7,588 bases of DNA, from the NCBI GenBank assembly GCA_018654125.1, contig JABIME010000170.1:1-7588 (forward strand), read 5' to 3'. The position numbers and the translations under genes are program-made. This DNA is from Candidatus Cloacimonadota bacterium. GTDB lineage: Bacteria; Cloacimonadota; Cloacimonadia; Cloacimonadales; TCS61. This document shows, in pieces, positions 1 through 5,740 of the stretch. Every line of letters starts with the position of its first letter. The stretch's first letter is position 1. Below the pieces are notes generated by a model that saw only the letters and a list, made by a program, of their open reading frames with translations, had not been told where the DNA came from and did no database searches.

Positions 1-214
1 CGTTTTATTTGTTTCATCTGTACCAGGTGAACAGTTGGGAAGTTTTGAGATTAGAGCAGGTGAAACTACAAATCTTGTAATGCGATTGAATTTTACTACT
101 GTAGATTGGTATGATAATGATGACTCAGAAGACTGGAGTGATGGTGATGCTATAGATAACCATCAATTACCTAATGGAATTACTACAATGACTGATTTTA
201 TTGTGACTTATTAA
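1..214 (+). CDS. C-terminal end of an unidentified protein (5' truncated by window)
   Basis: An open frame runs from base 2 to a TAA at 212-214 and gives 70 residues; the start lies outside the window. The sequence has alternating hydrophobic/polar stretches (FEIRAGETTNLVMRLNF) and a very acidic stretch (DNDDSEDWSDGDAID), and ends TDFIVTY. This looks like the beta-rich end of an extracytoplasmic or lipoprotein-type protein, but I do not recognise the family. A possible half terminator follows at 230-250. The reading frame is credible because composition and third-base AT bias resemble the other genes here. The function is unknown. Confidence 0.5.
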   Translation, partial: VLFVSSVPGEQLGSFEIRAGETTNLVMRLNFTTVDWYDNDDSEDWSDGDAIDNHQLPNGITTMTDFIVTY

Positions 215-229
215 ATTAATATTTCAGAG

Positions 230-250
230 ATAAAAAACGAGCCAATATTT
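230..250 (+). terminator. left half of a terminator-like hairpin, right half absent
   Basis: Sixteen bases after the stop at 214 comes ATAAAAAACGAGCCAATATTT. It matches the left arm and flank of the complete hairpin at 5961-5982 with two substitutions and one indel. The expected right arm (AATATTGGCTCG plus a T run) does not follow; the sequence continues AATTGATTCAG. It is either a broken terminator or a coincidence of a common sequence. Confidence 0.35.
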
Positions 251-331
251 AATTGATTCAGTTAGAGTTGTTACGTACTTGTAATATCTATAGTTGGTTA
301 TAAGAACTTTTGAGAGTTCATGAGTATTAAT

Positions 332-342
332 GTTATGCCTAT
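332..342 (+). repeat. cassette 5' boundary box, inverted copy of attC R'' box
   Basis: GTTATGCCTAT is the exact reverse complement of ATAGGCATAAC at 1283-1293 and at 5874-5884. In integron cassettes the first bases after the G^TT recombination point are complementary to the R'' box of the cassette's own attC, because the two were neighbours in the circular form. This relation is seen here around the SEC-C gene. No convincing attC or attI body is visible upstream of it. Confidence 0.55.
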
Positions 343-412
343 CTGTTATAGTAGAGAGTTTAAGTTATTATGTAAAAAATAATTGAGAAATACGATTGAA
401 GGAAATAGTAAA

Positions 413-451
413 ATGATAAAAGAAAAATATACGCAAGTTTCACTTTATTGA
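413..451 (+). CDS. possible 12-codon leader ORF before SEC-C gene
   Basis: ATG at 413 opens a 12-codon frame (MIKEKYTQVSLY) ending with TGA at 449-451. AAGGA at 399-403 sits at good Shine-Dalgarno distance and is better than anything directly in front of the SEC-C ATG at 458. The stop is six bases before that ATG and in the same frame. It may act as a translational coupling leader. It is too short to judge by composition and may be chance. Confidence 0.25.
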   Translation: MIKEKYTQVSLY

Positions 452-457
452 AGAAAA

Positions 458-1240
458 ATGAAAATTGGTAGAAATGAAAAATGCCCTTGCGGCAGTGGAA
501 AGAAGTACAAGAAGTGTTGCCTAGGGAAAAGTCAAAATATACCAGCTTTTGAAAGTCAAGATGAATGGAATGAGTGGATTGGAAAAGTCTCAAAACTGCC
601 ATTCAGAGCTGAGGTCATCTCAAAAGACGGATCAGAATGTTCAATGAAAGTTTCTTCAGCTAAGATAATTAGAGATGGACAGGAAGAAATATTATTTAAA
701 GATGAAATTGAGTTAAAAACAAATAGCGTCAATGGAGATGAAATAGAGCATTCTAATGCAATTTTCATTGTTCCTCAAAACAATGAAGAACCTAAGGTTA
801 TAAAACTTGGAAATGCTTCAATTTCAAACACCACCCAAATTATTGATATATCTCTCTCGGATAATAAGAAGAAATTAAAAGTAAAAAGCAAATCAGGTTT
901 ATGGGCGTCTGCCAAAATTGGTTTGCAAAGAGATACAGGACAGAAGTACTTTCAGTTATTTTTTGGAATTGAAGGAAAAGATGAAATAATTGATAGTTCA
1001 GGAATGAAAAACAGACCACACATTGACTTCTTTCCAAGTGGAAATGGGAAGTTTATTAGACTTTCTGACTTTAGATGCAAACTCGAATTTGAATCTGGAT
1101 ACAATAAAGAGAAGAAAGTAATTTTCCCTTCAAAGGCTAAAATCGTGATTGAAGACCATAACGAAAACTTAGAAATTGATTTTGAATATGAAGCAAATAA
1201 GGCAACCCTAATTGAAATGAAATTTAAAAATAAAATGTAA
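458..1240 (+). CDS. SEC-C zinc-motif protein with unknown beta-rich C-terminal region
   Basis: The 260-residue protein opens directly with a SEC-C motif: C9-P-C11-G-S-G-K-K-Y-K-K-C20-C21. This is the zinc-binding module known from the SecA C-terminus and from many stand-alone accessory proteins. An N-terminal SEC-C beginning MKIGRN is the common arrangement and supports the start at 458. Residues 30-260 contain no domain I can name. They alternate short hydrophobic strands with Lys/Glu/Asp-rich turns, which suggests an all-beta fold, and have no signal peptide or membrane segment, so the protein is probably cytosolic. It is the only gene in a cassette-like unit. SEC-C proteins with unrelated C-terminal regions are frequent in accessory DNA, sometimes near defence genes, but nothing here shows such a role. 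The family call for the motif is firm; the function is unknown. Confidence 0.85.
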   Translation: MKIGRNEKCPCGSGKKYKKCCLGKSQNIPAFESQDEWNEWIGKVSKLPFRAEVISKDGSECSMKVSSAKIIRDGQEEILFKDEIELKTNSVNGDEIEHSNAIFIVPQNNEEPKVIKLGNASISNTTQIIDISLSDNKKKLKVKSKSGLWASAKIGLQRDTGQKYFQLFFGIEGKDEIIDSSGMKNRPHIDFFPSGNGKFIRLSDFRCKLEFESGYNKEKKVIFPSKAKIVIEDHNENLEIDFEYEANKATLIEMKFKNKM

Positions 1241-1248
1241 TCAAGTGA

Positions 1249-1297
1249 AATGTATTTTCTTAAAAGATTGATTTTTGAAAGAATAGGCATAACAAAC
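1249..1297 (+). repeat. cassette-border repeat, copy 1
   Basis: This 49-base segment just after the SEC-C stop aligns with 5841-5888 with one single-base indel and a modest number of substitutions. The last 16 bases (AATAGGCATAACAAAC) are identical in both. The similarity reaches about 33 bases upstream of the attC R'' box, further than an attC box alone would require. Confidence 0.65.
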
Positions 1298-1410
1298 GTG
1301 TCGTCGGTTCAGTCGGTGGTTTATTTTGGCTGAACCTTACGGTTCAGTGTTTAGCTGTGTGTTCGGGCTGAATCATTCTGATTCCGCCGCACACGCGAAA
1401 CATTATGCAC
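1283..1410 (+). other. attC-like recombination site
   Basis: R'' is GCATAAC (1287-1293) and R' is ATTATGC (1402-1408). GCATAA and TTATGC are complementary. Inside them, CGTGTCGTCGG (1297-1307) pairs with CCGCCGCACACG (1384-1395) as L''/L', with one bulged base (C1390) and one mismatch. Unpaired AAA and CGAAACA spacers separate the R and L boxes, as in attC folds. The interior (about 1308-1383) makes its own hairpins: CTGAACC/GGTTCAG around TTAC, and GAATCA/TGATTC around TTC. The length is close to that of Vibrio VCR-type sites. The one deviation is A instead of G at the first base of the R' core (consensus GTTRRRY). It is also far richer in G+C than the surroundings. Confidence 0.6.
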
Positions 1411-1450
1411 ATTTGTTGTTGTAGATTTACTAATTGATGAAACAGGAGAG

Positions 1451-1654
1451 ATGAAATGAAAGCAGAAATTATTTGTTGGTATGGTAGATGAAAACATAAA
1501 TGATATAATATACTTAAAAAATTTAGTTCAGGAAGGTAAATTAAATCCTTTTATTGATAAATCATATTCTCTTGATGAGGCAGTTGAAGCATACAAATAT
1601 GTATCTACCGGTAGAAAAAGAGGAAATATTGTTATCAAAATTTCGGAAAGATAG
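1451..1654 (+). pseudogene. zinc-type alcohol dehydrogenase / quinone reductase (MDR) with internal deletion
   Basis: The frame ending at TAG 1652-1654 gives 57 residues from ATG 1481. It reads as the C-terminal end of the medium-chain dehydrogenase/reductase family: LKNLVQEGKLNPFIDKSY, then LDEAVEAYKYVSTG and RKRGNIVI. Full family members have about 330 residues, so the NAD(P)-binding and catalytic parts are missing. Upstream, AGGAGAG (1444-1450) precedes ATG 1456, which starts MKAEIICWYG in another frame. That resembles an MDR N-terminus (MKA...YG) and stops at 1489-1491. The simplest reading is an N-terminal stub fused out of frame to the C-terminal part by a deletion of roughly 0.8 kb. 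No functional product is expected. The C-terminal match is good; the N-terminal stub is suggestive only. Confidence 0.6.
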
Positions 1655-1710
1655 TAAAGAATATATATGATATGTTTAATTTCTGATTTAGTGATAACGT
1701 TTCTTTCAAG

Positions 1711-2250
1711 TTATTTAAGCACCTGAAAAGCTGTAAGTTCTTTTTTTAAGCCGTAAAAAACCGCTTGAGTTCCTACAGTCTCTACATATTCTATGTTATC
1801 AAGTTTATTAATTGTCTTCCCTATGAACAAATCCAAAAACTCTTGTTTCTTGAATTCTTTATCTCTCTCGCGTGAACGCTGTACATAAATCCCTATAATC
1901 TCGCCTTTCGTATCCACACCGAAAACAAACTCGATAGCCCCGTATTCACCTTTTTGAGTACTTGCAAAAATGTATCCTAAGGAAGCATTATCTTCACCGA
2001 ATAGTTCATAATATTGGAAAGCGTCTTTCTGCCCGGGCAGAAGTGCTCCTGCTTTTTCTTCAATTACTTTCAGATCTTCCGCAGGAATTTTCTTTGTAAT
2101 GGTTTTATAGTCCTTAGCCTCAGGAAAGATGCGCATCATTGTGCGTTCCGGATTTCTCCAGATACACTGATACGTTTCTTCCGCAAAGCAGAATTCTGTG
2201 AAACTAAAAAAAATGACTAAAGCGATTATAAATTTGGATAAATATTTCAT
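1711..2250 (-). CDS. secreted FMN-binding-domain-like protein
   Basis: The 179-residue protein has a signal peptide (hydrophobic 7-18, likely cleavage after CFA at 23) and is predicted periplasmic. Residues about 40-172 follow the FMN_bind layout of NosR/RnfG/NqrC relatives. The FPEAK region and a helix are followed by a strand (LGYIFAST), the hallmark IEFVFGVDTKGEIIGIYV (about 106-123), and an EFLDLFIGKT helix region. The family's flavin-attachment motif SGAT-x-T/S aligns with YVET (155-158): Thr158 is kept, but Gly and Ala are gone. Covalent FMN transfer by ApbE is therefore doubtful, and the domain may bind flavin loosely or have another use. The start at 2250 has a good AGGAGA site upstream. 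It is the last gene of the operon, and its first 47 bases overlap the beta-barrel gene. A role in envelope redox chemistry is inferred. Confidence 0.7.
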   Translation of the reverse strand: MKYLSKFIIALVIFFSFTEFCFAEETYQCIWRNPERTMMRIFPEAKDYKTITKKIPAEDLKVIEEKAGALLPGQKDAFQYYELFGEDNASLGYIFASTQKGEYGAIEFVFGVDTKGEIIGIYVQRSRERDKEFKKQEFLDLFIGKTINKLDNIEYVETVGTQAVFYGLKKELTAFQVLK

Positions 2251-3130
2251 TTTTGTCTTCTCCTGTATCGTCTTTGAAAGTATATTTGTTCCCAGCTCTC
2301 AACATAAAACCATAAACGGGTGTATTGTAAGAAAAACCCAATAAAGCAGTGTTTTCTGTAAACTCTGTTTTGAAAAATGTGTAAGCCAGATTTAGATCTA
2401 CAGCTGGAAGAACAGAATAATCGATGCCTGCAAACACAGAATAAAGATATTCGTCTTCTGCTTTTCCGATTGCAAATTCGTTTCTGCTTACCAAAAGTCC
2501 TTTGAATTTTATGATGTCCACGCTCGCTAAACTCTTGTCTGTATCAGCAAATTCACCTGTAAGAAATGAAACTCCAAACTGCCAATCTTCGACATCAAAT
2601 CCTTTGTGGGACAACTTAAATGCAATCATTTTATCTTCGGAAATCTTATTGGAATGTTCTGACCACTTTCCGGGACTTACCAACATCTCATAATCAATGT
2701 TTTTCCAAAATCCCGATAACTTCAGTCCGTCAGTTGTTTTGAAGCCGACTGTTTTTTTCTCCTGAGTCTTTAAGATCAGAAATTCCGAATCGAAATCAGT
2801 GATCATTCCAAACGGGATTAAGCTTCTGCCCAAAGTAAGATTCCATTTCCCCATCGGTCCTTTGTATTTAGCATAAATTTGAGAAAGATTTATTTCTTCG
2901 AAATTATCCTCAGCTTCTGTTTTTAGGAAAAGCTGAAGCCTGTCACCTTTTTTATCAGATATGATTTTTCTCAGTCCCAATCCAACCATATTTATTGAAG
3001 TGTTGTTTTGTTTGAAATCCGTATTTTGGTATTGCATACTGCCTTCCAAATCAATTTGCAAGGCCTTTGCCTGAAAGCTTAAAAAAAGTAACAGGCAAAT
3101 AGAAGCTTTAATCAGTTTGGATTTTTCCAT
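2204..3130 (-). CDS. outer-membrane beta-barrel (porin-like) protein
   Basis: With the start at 3130 the protein has 308 residues and begins MEKSKLIKASICLLLFLSFQ, a signal peptide with likely cleavage after AKA. The mature part is a run of amphipathic strands (LQLFLKTEAED, WNLTLGRSLIPFGMI, AFKLSHKGF, LNLAYTFFKTEF, YGFMLRAGNKY) and ends NRFSHFF. A terminal Phe is the BAM-recognition signature of barrels. The TLGRSLIPFG stretch resembles porins of the OprP/phosphate-porin style fold, but substrate specificity cannot be read. A start at 3157 is possible but adds nine residues before the signal peptide and has no ribosome site. Neither start has a strong one, so coupling to the upstream ATPase (23-base overlap) is likely. 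It may be the outer-membrane exit or receptor of the transporter encoded upstream. Confidence 0.75.
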   Translation of the reverse strand: MEKSKLIKASICLLLFLSFQAKALQIDLEGSMQYQNTDFKQNNTSINMVGLGLRKIISDKKGDRLQLFLKTEAEDNFEEINLSQIYAKYKGPMGKWNLTLGRSLIPFGMITDFDSEFLILKTQEKKTVGFKTTDGLKLSGFWKNIDYEMLVSPGKWSEHSNKISEDKMIAFKLSHKGFDVEDWQFGVSFLTGEFADTDKSLASVDIIKFKGLLVSRNEFAIGKAEDEYLYSVFAGIDYSVLPAVDLNLAYTFFKTEFTENTALLGFSYNTPVYGFMLRAGNKYTFKDDTGEDKNEIFIQIYNRFSHFF

Positions 3131-3779
3131 CTTTGATAGTGATGATCTTGTCGGCATTTTTTGCCAGTTCTTTGCTGTGAGTTACTACAATTATTGTGAG
3201 TCCGGCTTTGTTCAGTTTCTTAAAAGTATCAAAAACAATTTTGGCATTTTCCGAATCCAAGTTTCCTGTCGGTTCGTCTGCCAATAGAATCTCGGGAGAA
3301 TTTATCAGAGCTCTGGCAATAGCCGTTCGCTGCATTTCTCCTCCGGACATCTCTCCCGGACGATGATGGATTCTTTCGGATAATCCAACCAGATCGAGAA
3401 GTTCTTCAGCTCGTTTTATTCTTTGGGTATTTTTTGCAAAAAGTCCCGGTATCTGAACATTCTCAGAAGCTGTTAAGGTGGGAATAAGGAAAAATTGCTG
3501 GAAAACAAAACCGAGAGTATCTCTTCTGATTTTGGTTAAATCTTTCTGAGGTAAGCCACTAACATCTGTGTTCTTGATCTTTACTGTGCCAACGGACGGA
3601 TTATCTATGCAACCGATTAGATTCATCAAAGTTGTTTTTCCGGAACCGGAAGCACCAACTATAGCGCAAAAATCACCTTTGTTCAAAACCAGATCCACTT
3701 TATTTACTGCACAGATATTTTCCGAACCTCTCCGATATATTTTAGAAACATCTTTTAGTTCAATAATTTTGTTATTCAT
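3108..3779 (-). CDS. ABC transporter ATPase, MacB/LolD type
   Basis: The 223-residue nucleotide-binding subunit has every ABC motif. These are Walker A GASGSGKT (42-49), Q-loop Gln94 in VFQQF, signature MSGGEMQR (144-151), Walker B ILLADEP with Asp168/Glu169, D-loop NLD (173-175) and switch His201 (VVTH). Length, the QQF..IPTLTASENV stretch and the neighbouring FtsX-type permease place it with MacB/LolD/FtsE ATPases, which drive conformational change across the inner membrane rather than classical substrate translocation. The signature has Glu instead of the usual Gln of LSGGQ, a common variant of this subfamily. The start at 3779 lies 8 bases inside the permease gene with GGAGG just upstream, so the two are translationally coupled. 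Confidence 0.93.
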   Translation of the reverse strand: MNNKIIELKDVSKIYRRGSENICAVNKVDLVLNKGDFCAIVGASGSGKTTLMNLIGCIDNPSVGTVKIKNTDVSGLPQKDLTKIRRDTLGFVFQQFFLIPTLTASENVQIPGLFAKNTQRIKRAEELLDLVGLSERIHHRPGEMSGGEMQRTAIARALINSPEILLADEPTGNLDSENAKIVFDTFKKLNKAGLTIIVVTHSKELAKNADKIITIKDGKIQTD

Positions 3780-4953
3780 TACGGATAGCCTCCATTGGCA
3801 TTATCTTAGATATTTTTATAGCAGGATAAGTAGCTGCCAGAAGCCCAATTACAAGAACAATAAACATAGTAATTAATGCAATATCAAATCCCGGACGGAT
3901 TATTTCGGCTGTCTGAGAAATATATGAAGTCAGTAGAAACTTCCTTACGTATCCTTCAAATAAACTTGATAACAAAATCCCTGAAGAAATTCCTATAATG
4001 ATACCTGTTTTACAAAGTATTAATGATTCGTACAAAATGATTTTATAAATATCATGAAAACTAGCACCAACGCATTTTAAATAGGCAAATTCCTTTCTTC
4101 GTTCATAAATCATCGTGATTATCGTATTGGCGATTCCTACCGTACTAACTATCAGAGTAAAGAAAAGAACTGCAAACATAATGGTTCTGGTGCTGTTGAA
4201 GAAGTTCATCACATCGTTTCCGATAGCTTCGGGTGTGAGCACCATATAATCGTCTGCCAGATGAGATTTGATCTCCATTTTTGAGAAATCAAGATTATCA
4301 ATATCCTCTACACTTACAGCAATGGCAGAAAGTTTTCCTTCCCTGTTTATCAATTTTTGCGCGGTCTTAAGCGGTAAGAAGAACATCCCATCATCTTGAT
4401 TGTAAGCATATTCCAATATTCCTGCAACTTCAAATTCCTTATCAAAATGTTCCACATAGATTTTATCACCGACCTTTCGCTGCTCTATCACAGCGATATC
4501 AGCACCCAGAATCACAGAGTCGTCATTTGGGAACCAACCGCCTTTTTGGTATTTCCATTTACCTTTCATTTGCTCAACTTCTTTGGTTACTCCACAGAAA
4601 ATATCCGTTCGCATTCCATCAGAAGTGGTTATAGAGAAAATTTTGAACGGCATTATGTGTTTTATGCTTTCCACATCTTGAATTTTTTGTAGAACCTCTT
4701 CAGGAATATACATTGGGCTGATTCCACCTTGAGCGATGATGGAAGCGGCATCCATCGGACAACCACCACGAGCGATAAACAGATGTGCTCCGATTCCTTC
4801 TACAAGATCTTCCTTTACCGAACTCTCGAAACCTCTATTCAGGGAGAGAACCATAAACAAGATAAAAGCCGTCATTGAAATACTCAGAACAGTGAGAAGT
4901 GTTCGTGTTTTGCTGCGGATAAGATTCTTAAAGGCAAATTGATAAAACTTCAT
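3772..4953 (-). CDS. FtsX/MacB-family ABC transporter permease
   Basis: The 393-residue protein has a membrane segment at about 18-38, a large periplasmic MacB_PCD-like domain (about 40-250), and three further segments (about 258-281, 311-331, 357-377). After TM2 comes the family hallmark ERRKEFAYLKCVGAS (284-298). After TM4 comes ATYPAIKISKIMPMEAIRNE, matching the PA..A....P.EA.R end of FtsX permeases. The periplasmic domain carries an unusual GGCPMDAAS motif (Cys65) and Cys120 (IFCG). A thiol or metal-ligand role is only an inference. It pairs with the ATPase at 3108-3779. There is no HlyD/MacA adaptor gene, so this is not a standard MacAB-TolC pump; the lipoprotein and beta-barrel may stand in. 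Its start overlaps the lipoprotein stop by four bases (ATGA). Confidence 0.9.
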   Translation of the reverse strand: MKFYQFAFKNLIRSKTRTLLTVLSISMTAFILFMVLSLNRGFESSVKEDLVEGIGAHLFIARGGCPMDAASIIAQGGISPMYIPEEVLQKIQDVESIKHIMPFKIFSITTSDGMRTDIFCGVTKEVEQMKGKWKYQKGGWFPNDDSVILGADIAVIEQRKVGDKIYVEHFDKEFEVAGILEYAYNQDDGMFFLPLKTAQKLINREGKLSAIAVSVEDIDNLDFSKMEIKSHLADDYMVLTPEAIGNDVMNFFNSTRTIMFAVLFFTLIVSTVGIANTIITMIYERRKEFAYLKCVGASFHDIYKIILYESLILCKTGIIIGISSGILLSSLFEGYVRKFLLTSYISQTAEIIRPGFDIALITMFIVLVIGLLAATYPAIKISKIMPMEAIRNE

Positions 4954-5324
4954 TTTATGATCTCAACAGAACTTGCCAGAATGACGGGATTTTCTGCAGT
5001 TGCCTTAAGAATACCTGAAATCCTGATTGGTTGAGAAGATTTCATTTTTGGCAATTCCAACTCTTTACTTTTAAATACTTTAATCTGATTTATTCCGTCC
5101 TTCAGGATAAACTCATTATCACAGCAGGAATCGGTGCAAGAAGCAAAAAAATTGCCTTTTACGGTAACATTTTTATCAGTAAATTCTTCGGCTTTAGCCA
5201 GAACTTCTTCTAGTTTTGTGGTTGGAACAGTCTCAATTTGGGGTGATCCCGAGCCTTTACTTCCGCATCCGATGATTAGGATTAGGGTAACTGCAATCGA
5301 GATTATTAATAACGTTTTTCTCAT
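4950..5324 (-). CDS. small OB-fold-like lipoprotein with Cys cluster
   Basis: This 124-residue lipoprotein precursor has a hydrophobic stretch (5-18), lipobox IIGC and acylated Cys20, followed by a Gly/Ser linker. Residues about 50-122 alternate beta strands: NVTVKGNFF, then CTDSCCDNEFILKDG, then IKVF, PIRISGIL and VILASSVEI. This pattern fits OB-like folds; DUF4920-like periplasmic proteins show a similar Cys-bearing strand-turn-strand, but I am not certain of the family. Cys63, Cys67 and Cys68 form a C-x3-C-C cluster suited to soft-metal binding or thiol chemistry. Position +2 after the Cys is Gly, so there is no Asp inner-membrane retention signal of the Enterobacterial kind. The Shine-Dalgarno AGGAG at 5334-5338 overlaps the repressor's stop codon. 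Confidence 0.8.
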   Translation of the reverse strand: MRKTLLIISIAVTLILIIGCGSKGSGSPQIETVPTTKLEEVLAKAEEFTDKNVTVKGNFFASCTDSCCDNEFILKDGINQIKVFKSKELELPKMKSSQPIRISGILKATAENPVILASSVEIIK

Positions 5325-5337
5325 TTTTTATTTCTCC

Positions 5338-5697
5338 TTATTTATCTTTCAAAAATTTCAGTCCTTCTTCGAGCAGATTTATTAATTTGTTATCAGGAAG
5401 AGAATAGAAAACAATCTTTCCCTCATTTCTGAATTTTACCAGTTTATTATTACGAAGTATCCTTAATTGATGGGAAACAGCAGAAATACTGATGCCGAGT
5501 ATGTGGGAAATATCACAAACACAGAGCTCATTATCCTTCAGTGAAAAAAGTATCTTTGCTCTGTTTTTATCGGATATTACTTTAAAAACTTCAGCCAATT
5601 CTAACATTGTTTCATCTTTAAGAAGTTCCGATTTGATTTTTTCCACTTTTGTTTCATTGAAACAGAATATATCACATACTTTGTTTGCTTTTCTCAT
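5338..5697 (-). CDS. cadC-like: CadC-like ArsR/SmtB-family metal-responsive repressor
   Basis: This 119-residue winged-helix repressor starts the operon. Its N-terminus CDIFCFNETKVEKI corresponds to CadC of plasmid pI258 (CEIFCYDEEKVNRI), and ELCVCDISHILG is the alpha-3 metal-site motif. Cys8, Cys12, Cys59 and Cys61 are equivalent to the four alpha-3N cysteines of CadC that bind Cd, Pb and Bi. The recognition helix is ISISAVSHQLRIL (about 69-81), and the wing is around RNEGKIVFYSL. At the alpha-5 site of CadC (Asp, His, His, Glu), Asp102 is present but the histidines are not seen, so the second, Zn-type site is probably lost. Binding of a thiophilic metal would release it from the operator at 5721-5740. 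The start is set by AGAGGGA at 5703-5709. An arsenic sensor is less likely because the alpha-3N pattern is specific to CadC. Confidence 0.92.
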   Translation of the reverse strand: MRKANKVCDIFCFNETKVEKIKSELLKDETMLELAEVFKVISDKNRAKILFSLKDNELCVCDISHILGISISAVSHQLRILRNNKLVKFRNEGKIVFYSLPDNKLINLLEEGLKFLKDK

Positions 5698-5720
5698 TAT
5701 AATCCCTCTTTTTTATCCTC

Positions 5721-5740
5721 ATTTGAATAAGTGTTCAAAT
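5721..5740 (-). promoter_or_regulatory. ArsR/SmtB-type operator
   Basis: This is a perfect 7-base inverted repeat, ATTTGAA and TTCAAAT, separated by six bases. Its core reads TGAACACTTATTCA on the minus strand, closely following known SmtB-family operators such as the smt site TGAACAGTTATTCA. It starts 24 bases upstream of the repressor's ATG and overlaps the likely -10 region, so autorepression by the CadC-like protein is the natural inference. Confidence 0.85.

Larger units (their letters stand above)
333..1402 (+). mobile_element. integron-like gene cassette carrying the SEC-C gene
   Basis: The unit runs from the TTATGCC box after G332 to the putative attC cleavage point near 1402. It holds one gene (458-1240) in the direction usual for cassettes, with the attC-like element immediately 3' of the stop codon. 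About 1.07 kb is a normal cassette size. No integrase gene lies in the window, so this would be a lone cassette or part of a cluster of attC sites lacking integrase. The boundaries are inferred from the 11-base inverted match and the attC fold. Confidence 0.5.

Noticed and set aside
952..1290. 112-codon minus-strand open frame opposite the SEC-C gene
   Set aside because: It is antisense to a gene with a clear zinc motif, has no recognisable domain, and its composition is that of a reverse-strand shadow.
1308..1383. Hairpins inside the attC-like element as a terminator of the SEC-C gene
   Set aside because: The stems are strong but no T run follows; nested R/L arms around them fit a recombination site better.
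3131..3157. Upstream start for the beta-barrel gene at 3157
   Set aside because: It would add MPTRSSLSK before a complete signal peptide, has no ribosome site, and lengthens the overlap with the ATPase to 50 bases.
3568..3876. 102-codon + strand open frame over the ATPase/permease junction
   Set aside because: It lies opposite the Walker A region of a complete ABC ATPase and has no domain or ribosome site of its own.
1711..4953. Reading the ABC genes as a standard MacAB-TolC efflux pump
   Set aside because: No HlyD/MacA-type adaptor is encoded, and the barrel is a porin-like protein without the helical TolC features.
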